A DNA stretch of 64,000 nucleotides from Puia dinghuensis (GTDB lineage: Bacteria; Bacteroidota; Bacteroidia; Chitinophagales; Chitinophagaceae). A model generated the notes under the pieces. That model ran no database searches. It saw nothing but the letters and a program-made list of their open reading frames with translations, and was not told the DNA's origin. Location of the stretch: contig NZ_BMJC01000003.1 of the NCBI RefSeq assembly GCF_014642875.1, forward strand, positions 186,001 through 250,000. Direction: 5' to 3'. Of the stretch, positions 1-6,896 are shown one piece after another. The first letter of the stretch is position 1, and every line of letters begins with the position of its first letter. Both the position numbers and the translations under genes were made by a program.

Positions 1-954
1 TTATTTGCCGGGGATGTAGGCCGGCCCGATCTGCGGGAAAGCAACGGATCGCGAGAGACGGAAAGGCATACACTTGCCCGCCAGCTTTTTCACAGTCTGC
101 GGGAGAATCTGGCCAACGTTCGGGATGAAGTGATCGTCTACCCGGCACATGGTGCGGGTACGCTTTGCGGGAAACATCTGAGTGAGGCGACGAGCAGTAC
201 GATGTATGACCAGCGGCAGTATAACTGGGCCTTCCAGGTGAAGACGGAAGCGGCTTTTGTAAAAGAGCTATTACAGGAGCAACCGTTTATACCCGCCTAC
301 TTCCCCTATAATGTATCGATGAACCAGCAAGGGGCGCCGGCGCCGGTTTATCCGGCATTGGGTGTGAAGGAGATAGACGCCGGGCTTTGGACCATCGATG
401 TCCGGGATGGGAAATCTTATAAGGCGGGGCACTTACCGCATTCGATCAATATTATGGAGGGGAATTCCTTCGAGACCTGGCTGGGAAGTCTTATCCGGCC
501 GGAGGAGCGGTTCTATCTGACGGCGGGAGATGAGAAGACCCTGCAGCGAATGTTGGCGCGGACGGCGGCCATCGGTTATGAGAATAAGGTGGCGGGGGCG
601 TTTGTGATGGGGGCGGACGCCGGCGTGGCGGGGGATGCGGCGGCGTTGGAAGGGGCCGGCGAGTTTGTGGCGGACCAGTTGGATGTCGAATGGTTCAGGG
701 AGCATTTTTATGACTATACTATTGTGGATGTGCGCAATGCGAGCGAGGTGAAAGACCGGCCCATATTCGACCATAGCCTTTCTATCCCGCTTTTTGAGTT
801 GCAGCAGCGGGCCGGGGAGATCCCGGTGGACAGGCCTATCGTCGTTCACTGCGCCGGTGGGTATCGCAGCGCCGCGGGAAGCAGCCTGTTGCAATCGTTG
901 TTACGGGGTAAACAAAGGGTGCTCGACCTTGGGGAGGCGGTGAAGACATTTTGA
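1..954 (+). CDS. MBL-fold hydrolase with two rhodanese domains (5' end outside window)
   Basis: The frame is open from base 1, so this is the C-terminal 317 residues of a longer protein. It begins with LFAGDVGRPDL, a metal-binding loop of the MBL fold as in persulfide dioxygenase-like proteins, and a PAHG motif follows at about residue 50. Two rhodanese domains come next. The first (about residues 125-225, IDVRDG) has no cysteine in the active loop and is probably structural. The second (about 235-310, IVDVRNAS) has the loop HCAGGYRS with catalytic Cys284. Family knowledge suggests handling of glutathione persulfide or related sulfane sulfur in the cytoplasm. The substrate is inferred only. 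Confidence 0.85.
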   Translation, partial: LFAGDVGRPDLRESNGSRETERHTLARQLFHSLRENLANVRDEVIVYPAHGAGTLCGKHLSEATSSTMYDQRQYNWAFQVKTEAAFVKELLQEQPFIPAYFPYNVSMNQQGAPAPVYPALGVKEIDAGLWTIDVRDGKSYKAGHLPHSINIMEGNSFETWLGSLIRPEERFYLTAGDEKTLQRMLARTAAIGYENKVAGAFVMGADAGVAGDAAALEGAGEFVADQLDVEWFREHFYDYTIVDVRNASEVKDRPIFDHSLSIPLFELQQRAGEIPVDRPIVVHCAGGYRSAAGSSLLQSLLRGKQRVLDLGEAVKTF

Positions 955-990
955 GCGGTGATACTATAATTTGCAGTACTAATATACACT

Positions 991-1033
991 TTTGTATATT
1001 ACTAATGCACAAGTTTGTATATTTGTAATGCAA
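991..1033 (+). promoter_or_regulatory. Promoter with 23-bp-period direct repeat before DUF4143 ATPase
   Basis: TATATTTG at 1018-1025 matches the Bacteroidota -7 element TAnnTTTG, with a TTG at 992-994. The element sits in the second of two direct repeats (991-1010 and 1014-1033) sharing TTTGTATATT and TAATGCA. A repeat over the promoter suggests a regulator-binding site, possibly autoregulation; this is inference. Confidence 0.5.
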
Positions 1034-1042
1034 ACTATTAAA

Positions 1043-2248
1043 ATGGTTCCAAAATCATCTCTCCATCAAGTACTTACGTCCCAAAAAGAGAGCCTTTTAA
1101 TGAAGGAAAGGGGGTTAATACGAGAAGTATTGCCAGACCTTCCTGACCTTTCCGCGTATGCATTGATCATTTCAGGGATCCGGAGGTGTGGAAAAAGCAC
1201 GCTGCTTTATCAAATGCTGAAGGAAAGGTATTCGGACGCTTTATACCTGAATTTTGAAGATCCCCGGTTATACGAATTCGAAAGAAAGGACTTTCTAAAA
1301 CTGGATGAGATCATCCGGGAGGCTGGGAGCAAGGTCCTGTTATTTGATGAGATACAAATTATCCCTGAATGGGAGCGATATGTACGCCAAAAGCTGGACG
1401 AAAACTTCAAAGTAGTTATCACCGGTTCGAATGCCAGCTTATTGAGCAGAGAGTTGGGAACCAAACTGACCGGAAGGCATATCACCAAGGAGCTCTTTCC
1501 CTTTTCCTACCGGGAGTTTAATTCGTTTCATCAATTAGTGCCATCGCCTGATTCCCTCCATCAATATCTTCAAACAGGGGGATTCCCTGAATACGTTAAA
1601 CAAAAAACTGATGAGATACTAAATCACGTTTTCGATGATATTCTGATCCGCGATATTGCTGTACGGTATGGTATACGAGATATAAAAACACTACAGCGCC
1701 TGGCGTTATACCTGATATCCGATGTAGGAAAATTCTTTACTGCAAACAGGTTGAAAAGCCTGTTCGAAATAGGATCTACTAATACCATAACAGAATACCT
1801 TTCACATCTTGAAGACAGTTATCTGTTCTATTTCGTGCCGAAATTCAGCTACTCGCTTCGCAAGCAAATGATCAATCCTCGGAAGGTTTATGCCGTAGAC
1901 ACCGGCATGATCAGCGCAAATTCCAGCTCCTACGCCGATGACAATGGGCGTATGCTCGAAAATCTGGTTTACCTCCATCTCAGAAGGAAAACCAAGGATA
2001 TTAATTATTATTCGGAGAAAGGCGAATGTGATTTTGTTACTTTCAATAAAGGGCATATTCAGGAAGTGATACAGGTCTGTTATGATCTTAACCAGGATAA
2101 TCTTGACCGCGAACTGAACGGAATATTCGAAGCCCTCCAATTTTTTAATGTTAAAGAAGGTAAGATCATTACGTTTCAGCAAAAAGATCAGTTTGAACAA
2201 GAAGATTGGAAAGTTGAAGTAATTCCCTGCCATGAATTTTTGCAATAG
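1043..2248 (+). CDS. AAA-type ATPase of the DUF4143 family
   Basis: This is a predicted cytoplasmic P-loop ATPase. Walker A is GIRRCGKST (residues 45-53 from the ATG at 1043), Walker B is VLLFDE (about 98-103), followed by sensor-like TGSNA. The second half has the DUF4143 nuclease-like layout, with EKGECDFV near the C-terminus resembling an E-x-D PD-(D/E)XK-like element. The frame opens at 992 and has ATGs at 992, 1028, 1043 and 1100. I prefer 1043 because the -7 element at 1018-1025 leaves a short leader. The family is common in accessory regions and has no settled biochemical role. It ends 7 bases before the convergent DHFR-like gene. A second member lies at 57998-59257. Confidence 0.82.
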   Translation: MVPKSSLHQVLTSQKESLLMKERGLIREVLPDLPDLSAYALIISGIRRCGKSTLLYQMLKERYSDALYLNFEDPRLYEFERKDFLKLDEIIREAGSKVLLFDEIQIIPEWERYVRQKLDENFKVVITGSNASLLSRELGTKLTGRHITKELFPFSYREFNSFHQLVPSPDSLHQYLQTGGFPEYVKQKTDEILNHVFDDILIRDIAVRYGIRDIKTLQRLALYLISDVGKFFTANRLKSLFEIGSTNTITEYLSHLEDSYLFYFVPKFSYSLRKQMINPRKVYAVDTGMISANSSSYADDNGRMLENLVYLHLRRKTKDINYYSEKGECDFVTFNKGHIQEVIQVCYDLNQDNLDRELNGIFEALQFFNVKEGKIITFQQKDQFEQEDWKVEVIPCHEFLQ

Positions 2249-2255
2249 TCGAAAA

Positions 2256-2819
2256 CTATTTTCTTATTTCGTACCATAGTTCGACCATTCCGTTTTTGTA
2301 GGCTGTCACATCTTTCAGGTGCAATGTCTGTTCTTGTCCTACGTGGTCAAAAAACGGCGTCCCGTCACCCAAAATAATGGGCAGAACGGACATCCTTATT
2401 TCGTCCGCCAATTTCTCCCGGATGAAATTTTTTGCAAGCACTGCTCCGCCTACGACCCAAACGTTCTTGTAGTTTGGTTTTAGCCGTTCGTTCACAAGCT
2501 TTTCGAGGTCGCCTGAATACATCTCGATGTTCTGTCTTTCAATTGGCAGGTTTCTGTGCGTCACTACAATTGTCGGCACGTCTCCATAAGCCCACCCATA
2601 AGATCTTGAAAGCTCCAGGGCGTGCTCATATGTCCGGGAACCCATTATATAGCAATCTATTGTTTTTAGGAATTCCTCGGTTTCCTGTTCAGTAATTCCC
2701 ACTCCTTTTTCATAATTGTCAGCTGTTTCAAACCATGAAACGCTATTATCTTTTTTGGCAATGATCCCGTCAAGACTTGAGACCATATGTATCGTTACTG
2801 TAAAGGTGTTTGGCGTCAT
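2256..2819 (-). CDS. Dihydrofolate-reductase-like (RibD C-terminal) protein
   Basis: The 187 residues fit the RibD C-terminal / DHFR-like fold: HMVSSLDGIIA near the N-terminus, CYIMGSRTYEHA in the middle, VWVVGGAVLAKNF as a nucleotide-binding glycine loop, and IILGDGTPFF late. Members are NADPH-dependent oxidoreductases whose substrates are mostly unknown, so this should not be called folA. It is divergent from the ArsR-family gene at 2917, and the 97-bp gap holds two ArsR-type palindromes. It may therefore be under the same control. Confidence 0.82.
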   Translation of the reverse strand: MTPNTFTVTIHMVSSLDGIIAKKDNSVSWFETADNYEKGVGITEQETEEFLKTIDCYIMGSRTYEHALELSRSYGWAYGDVPTIVVTHRNLPIERQNIEMYSGDLEKLVNERLKPNYKNVWVVGGAVLAKNFIREKLADEIRMSVLPIILGDGTPFFDHVGQEQTLHLKDVTAYKNGMVELWYEIRK

Positions 2820-2863
2820 TTGTTAGTTTTTGCACTGGCAATATAGGGACTCCGGAAGAAAAA

Positions 2864-2910
2864 TTTGCGCAAGTAAATGCTTGCACATATATTTGCAAGT
2901 AAATACTTGC
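2864..2910 (+). promoter_or_regulatory. Promoter with two overlapping ArsR-type operators
   Basis: TTTG at 2864-2867 and TATATTTG at 2888-2895 are spaced by exactly 20 bases, an excellent Bacteroidota promoter. Two near-identical palindromes overlap it: GCAAGTAAATGCTTGC at 2869-2884 and GCAAGTAAATACTTGC at 2895-2910, offset by 26 bp. The second has perfect 6-bp arms. The start codon of the ArsR gene is 6 bases further on. The layout implies repression by the adjacent ArsR protein, probably of both divergent genes. Confidence 0.75.
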
Positions 2911-2916
2911 ATATTT

Positions 2917-3312
2917 ATGGAAGCCAGACGAGATGTTTTTCAGGCGATTGCCGATCCCACAAGGAGGGAGATCATTAACCTCATCGCGCACCAGCCACAG
3001 AACCTGAACGCCATTTCCGCCAATTTCGAGATGAGCCGCCAGGCCATCTCATTACATATTAAGATTCTTGCAGAATGTGGACTGGTTGCGATAAAGCAGC
3101 AGGGAAGGGAGCGCTTTTGTGAAGCAAGGCTGGAAAAATTAAACGAGGTGCATGAATGGACAGAGAAATACAAGGAATTCTGGACCAAGAGCTTCCATTC
3201 GCTTAGAAATTACCTTGATAAGGAAGCAAAAGATCAGAAGAAAACTATTATAAACCAAACTCAGAAAAAAAATGGAAAATCCAACCAAAAAGGACCAGAG
3301 CAAGGTTCTTGA
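2917..3312 (+). CDS. ArsR-family winged-helix repressor
   Basis: The 131-residue protein starts MEARRDVFQAIADPTRREII, the classic ArsR N-terminus, followed by the recognition region MSRQAISLHIKILAECGLV. There is no metal-binding ELCVCDL-type cysteine motif, so it is probably of the class paired with SRPBCC proteins rather than a metal sensor. The ATG at 2917 is preferred to 2830 because the promoter and both operators lie between them and the family motif starts at once. The 3' end overlaps the SRPBCC gene by 41 bp, which indicates translational coupling. The basic, glutamine-rich tail is specific to this copy. Confidence 0.88.
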   Translation: MEARRDVFQAIADPTRREIINLIAHQPQNLNAISANFEMSRQAISLHIKILAECGLVAIKQQGRERFCEARLEKLNEVHEWTEKYKEFWTKSFHSLRNYLDKEAKDQKKTIINQTQKKNGKSNQKGPEQGS

Positions 3313-3727
3313 AATAGTAGAATTGTTTGATGCTACACCTGAAAGAGTATTTAAGGCATGGACAAATAGGAAAGATTTCGTGTCATGGTACGGACCTGAA
3401 GGCTTTACTGTCCCTTTTTGCGAGATGGACGTTAGGGTTGGCGGTGCATGGCGCGCATGTATCAAATCTCCGCATGGTGATGAATACTGGATGCAGGGTA
3501 AATATATTGAGATCACCAGTCCTTCCAGGCTTGTATTTACCTATGAAGATGGGAGCGGGAAAGGGCTTATGGGGGCCACCTTTGTTACCATTACCTTTAA
3601 CAAGATCGGAAATAAGACCGAGATGGTTTTCCGTCAAACTGATTTCCCGACGACGGAATTACGGGATGCCCATTATGGAGGCTGGTCGAGCGCATTTGAA
3701 TGTCTCAGGGAATTTGTTGAAGCATAG
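3272..3727 (+). CDS. SRPBCC (AHSA1/START-like) protein
   Basis: The 151 residues form an AHSA1-type SRPBCC domain: LFDATPERVFKAWTN, FVSWYGPEGF and VGGAWRACI are family landmarks, and LREFVEA is the C-terminal helix. Members bind hydrophobic ligands in a helix-grip cavity; the ligand here is unknown. The gene overlaps the upstream ArsR gene, a very common pairing, so expression is almost certainly controlled by that repressor. Convergent with the isochorismatase-like gene. Confidence 0.88.
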   Translation: MENPTKKDQSKVLEIVELFDATPERVFKAWTNRKDFVSWYGPEGFTVPFCEMDVRVGGAWRACIKSPHGDEYWMQGKYIEITSPSRLVFTYEDGSGKGLMGATFVTITFNKIGNKTEMVFRQTDFPTTELRDAHYGGWSSAFECLREFVEA

Positions 3728-3787
3728 GATAGTGATCATGCCTGTATCTGCGGCGACGACGGCGCAGTGCGGCTCTTCGACCTCGCG

Positions 3788-4408
3788 CTATGTTCTAAGA
3801 AACGAGCCGTTTGACTGAAGGGCCTTGACCATGAACGGCGCCGTAGTCGTTCTTGCCCAATCTCTTTGTAATTCGCATGCCAATTGAGTAACAGAAGTAA
3901 GTTGTGCACCTGCCTGTTCTACCCTGCGGAGCGCCATTTCGTGTGCTGCTATCGACGTTCCTCCTACAGCGTCTGCGATTGGATATACCTGGAACCCTTC
4001 TCTTAACGCATCCAATGTTGGAAAGGTCAGGCAGGCTTCCGTCCATAGAGCTGCCATTAAGAGTTTCTTTCTCCCTGCAGCGTTTACTGCGTCATTAAAT
4101 TCTTTGTCTTCCCAAGCGTTGATCGATGTTCTGTCATAGGAAGGAAAGCCTTTCAGCACTTCCAAAATAGGGGATATGGTTTCTGCATTTTTGCCGGTTT
4201 TGACGTTCACTGTGCTCAATATGATCGGCAGTTTGTAATCCACTGCCAATTGACAGGCGATTACAATGTTAGTTATCAATTCGCTTCTGAGCATAGAATT
4301 GATAGAATTAACTTGTACCGGCTGATAGTCGATTATTATGAATGCCGAATTCTCTGGAGAGATCAAAGCGTCCTGCTTTGGGTCTCTCGCTGGGGAGTAG
4401 CTGCTCAT
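3788..4408 (-). CDS. Isochorismatase-like cysteine hydrolase
   Basis: The 206 residues contain the cysteine hydrolase pattern: FIIIDYQ supplies the catalytic Asp, VNVKTGK a candidate Lys, and AALWTEACLTFP the nucleophilic Cys. The family covers isochorismatases, nicotinamidases and uncharacterised amidases. The DALREGFQVYPIADAVGG stretch is typical of the YcaC-like branch. No operon partner is evident: the left neighbour is convergent and the right neighbour on the same strand starts 1.1 kb away. The exact substrate cannot be told from sequence. Confidence 0.82.
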   Translation of the reverse strand: MSSYSPARDPKQDALISPENSAFIIIDYQPVQVNSINSMLRSELITNIVIACQLAVDYKLPIILSTVNVKTGKNAETISPILEVLKGFPSYDRTSINAWEDKEFNDAVNAAGRKKLLMAALWTEACLTFPTLDALREGFQVYPIADAVGGTSIAAHEMALRRVEQAGAQLTSVTQLACELQRDWARTTTAPFMVKALQSNGSFLRT

Positions 4409-4536
4409 TTTCTCAGAATTAAGTTTATAAATGGCTTCCTTTACGATGTCGGGGATGCATAAAGGTAGGGTTTCCGATGGACACGCCGCCGGATGACGAT
4501 GGAGGATGCGAAAGTCGTGCGCCGCTAAGGCAGGGA

Positions 4537-5550
4537 TCAGAGCGGGATGGGCGTTGGGTTGCGGGTATAGAAGACGCAGATCATATCGACGAGGTCGTCG
4601 TAGACTTCATCGCTGGGATAGTCGCGGGAGTGTTTGATGAGGCGCTGGGTTTCGGTTCGGATCCGGTGGCTCTCGGTCTTGTCGAAGACGCCTGAGCGTA
4701 GGAGGGTGTCGCGGACGAAGATGGCCTGGCGCTTCTGCACCCTGCGATGGGTCGCGCCGGCGACGGCCTGTAGAGTTGTAGTGGCATGTTGATGGCTATT
4801 GGCGATGCGCCGGGCTTCGTCGCGCAGGTTTTCGACGGTGCGCAGGAGTTCGCCCTGGACGGTGTCCGCGGGGCCGCCGTCCGCTGGCACAAATTGATCC
4901 CAGATGTGGCGTACCAGTTCGGGGTAACGGAGATTAGGGAATACCGGCTGCACCGTGGTAACGTCGTGGATAACGGGTTTGGCTGCTTCCCAACGCTGCA
5001 CCAATTCCTGGACATCGGGGGACGCCAGTTGGAGCCATTTGCGCGTGTTCATGCCGAAGCGGTTCTCCTGGTCCAGGTCGGCGCCAAGGTGGAGTATCTT
5101 ATCGAGCACCCGGAGATAGGTGGCGCGGTCGGCGCCTTCCCGCCGCAACAGCCAGCCCTGAACGGCCCAGTAGACGATGTTGGAGCCATCCGCGTCGCCG
5201 ATGTTGACATCAGCATCGTAGTCGAGGAAGAGATCGAGGGCATGGATATACTTCTCCTGCTGCGCAGCAATGTGCAGGCAGTTGTATCCACGGGCACAGA
5301 TGATGTTGGGATTGGCGCCTTCGTCGAGCAGGTAGTGCAGGAGGGGTAAACGATCGTCCTCAGTGGCAAAGCCGTAAGACAATAGCGCTTCCATTAGGAC
5401 GGGCATCCAGGCGGAACTGTCGACGCAGGCGTTGACGTCGAGGCGATGATCTTCTACAATTTCCTGGGCCCGGGGGGCATCTCCGCGGGCTATCGCGAGG
5501 GAGAGCGAGTTCCACACAGTGGTGGGGATTAGTTTTGGCAAAGCAATCAT
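4537..5550 (-). CDS. Ankyrin-repeat protein
   Basis: The 337-residue protein has ankyrin repeats at about residues 50-175: LLHYLLDEGANPNI, NCLHIAAQQEKYIHALDLFLDYDADVN, NIVYWAVQGW and LDKILHLGADLDQ. The C-terminal half (about 185-337) is charged, probably helical, and unrecognised, ending in VFYTRNPTPIPL. There is no signal peptide, so it should be cytoplasmic and act by protein binding. A perfect inverted repeat lies just upstream. The next gene downstream on this strand is beyond a convergent neighbour, so it is monocistronic. Confidence 0.75.
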   Translation of the reverse strand: MIALPKLIPTTVWNSLSLAIARGDAPRAQEIVEDHRLDVNACVDSSAWMPVLMEALLSYGFATEDDRLPLLHYLLDEGANPNIICARGYNCLHIAAQQEKYIHALDLFLDYDADVNIGDADGSNIVYWAVQGWLLRREGADRATYLRVLDKILHLGADLDQENRFGMNTRKWLQLASPDVQELVQRWEAAKPVIHDVTTVQPVFPNLRYPELVRHIWDQFVPADGGPADTVQGELLRTVENLRDEARRIANSHQHATTTLQAVAGATHRRVQKRQAIFVRDTLLRSGVFDKTESHRIRTETQRLIKHSRDYPSDEVYDDLVDMICVFYTRNPTPIPL

Positions 5551-5559
5551 AAAGTAGAC

Positions 5560-5578
5560 TTGTATCCAAAAGATACAA
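5560..5578 (-). promoter_or_regulatory. Inverted repeat upstream of ankyrin gene
   Basis: Perfect 7-bp arms TTGTATC and GATACAA flank a CAAAA spacer, 10-28 bp before the ankyrin start codon. On the coding strand the loop region reads TATCTTTTG, close to but not exactly TAnnTTTG. A candidate operator or promoter-overlapping palindrome. Confidence 0.4.
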
Positions 5579-5595
5579 AAAACAGTTGAGCCTTC

Positions 5596-6831
5596 CTAGT
5601 GGTTTTTTGCCTTTTGCTCTTCCAGCTTTTTCCTGGTGTCGGGGTTGTCCCATAGGGTCAGGCATTTTGCATAGGCTTCGATGGCCTTTTCCCGATCGCC
5701 CGCCGAACTATAGTAATCACCCAGGCTGTCAAATGTGTTGCCGCTTTTGGGATAGTTCTCCGTATTCATCTTAAAGAAGGCGAAGGACTTGGCCGGCTGG
5801 TTGCTTTGTAAGAAATAGTACCCCAGGCTGTTGACCATGTCTTCCGGCGGCAGGATGGTATAGCCCATGTTTTCGCTGAGCGCCCGGAAGCGGGTCTTGA
5901 ACAGGACGATGGCGGAGTCCGCCGGGATGTCTTTGTTCACCAGCCGATCGAAGCCCCGGAAGCTGTAGAAGTCGAACATAAAGCGCAGGCCGTCGTATTC
6001 GGTGATGAGGGGTACGGTGCCATGGCTATCGTCGGGGTAATATCTATACCGGAACCGCAGGCCGTTGCTCTTGTTCTTTTTTATCGCTGCCGCCAGCCGC
6101 AGGATGCTGCGGATATGTAGGGTGTTATTGGTGGTATCTTTTCTCACCTTTGCAGTGTCCATCCCGTCGGGCATCGTGTTGGCTACCCCCATATAGAGGG
6201 TCTTGCCGGTAAATTTCTCGTGTGCGAGGGCGACCTCGGCCTCTTTCAACAACTTTCGATCGTCCCACCACATGCTGGGGTCGATGGCGATGTAGGAATT
6301 GAAAAGCTGGGGATGGTGTATCAGGGTATTGATGACCATGAGACCGCCGAGGGAATGACCGATCATGATCCGGTAGGGCGCTGTCGGATAGAGCGAGTCG
6401 ATGTGGGGGATGAGTTCCTTTTCGATGAAGGCGGTGAAGTTCTCGCCGCCGCCGGAGGTGCGTACCGAGTTGCTGTCGCCAAATATGCTGGTCTTCACGT
6501 GGGTAGGGGTGAGATCTCTTTGCCGGTCGGTATTAGGAATTCCGACGATGATCATTTCCGGAAAGGCAGTGTTGCCATTCACCTCGGTGAGTTGCTGGAT
6601 GAGGCCCTCTACGGAGGGGAAGTGGGCATCGCCGTCCAGGAGGTAGACGACCGGATAGCGCACGCTGGTGAAGGGGTTGTTGCCATCGTGTGGCAGGTGG
6701 ATGAGGATACCCCGCTTTTCATTGAGGATATGGGAAAAGAGGGTGTCCCGCTTGCCGATGACGATGTCGCGACCGGATTGGGCGGATGCCTGCAAGGCAA
6801 GGATACAGATGAGGGGCAGCAAGAGTTTCAT
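5596..6831 (-). CDS. Secreted esterase (esterase D-like) with C-terminal TPRs
   Basis: The 411 residues start MKLLLPLICILALQASAQ, a Sec signal peptide, which sets the start at 6831. A longer frame runs to 7050 but covers low-quality sequence and the end of the next gene. The alpha/beta-hydrolase domain shows PVVYLLDGDAHF, the nucleophile elbow GHSLGG and a late DDSHGTVP with the catalytic His, as in IroE/Fes-like and YbbA-like esterases. About residues 330-411 are TPR-like (NSLGYYFLQSNQPAKSFAFF, DSLGDYYSSAGDREKAIEAY). Predicted to be periplasmic. Substrate unknown. Gap to the upstream FtsX permease is 65 bp, so co-transcription is possible. Confidence 0.85.
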   Translation of the reverse strand: MKLLLPLICILALQASAQSGRDIVIGKRDTLFSHILNEKRGILIHLPHDGNNPFTSVRYPVVYLLDGDAHFPSVEGLIQQLTEVNGNTAFPEMIIVGIPNTDRQRDLTPTHVKTSIFGDSNSVRTSGGGENFTAFIEKELIPHIDSLYPTAPYRIMIGHSLGGLMVINTLIHHPQLFNSYIAIDPSMWWDDRKLLKEAEVALAHEKFTGKTLYMGVANTMPDGMDTAKVRKDTTNNTLHIRSILRLAAAIKKNKSNGLRFRYRYYPDDSHGTVPLITEYDGLRFMFDFYSFRGFDRLVNKDIPADSAIVLFKTRFRALSENMGYTILPPEDMVNSLGYYFLQSNQPAKSFAFFKMNTENYPKSGNTFDSLGDYYSSAGDREKAIEAYAKCLTLWDNPDTRKKLEEQKAKNH

Positions 6832-6896
6832 GATTAATCGTTTTGTCTGATAAAATATAGAAAAACAGGCGCGCAGCGCCAAAGCTGCTCCGCCCC

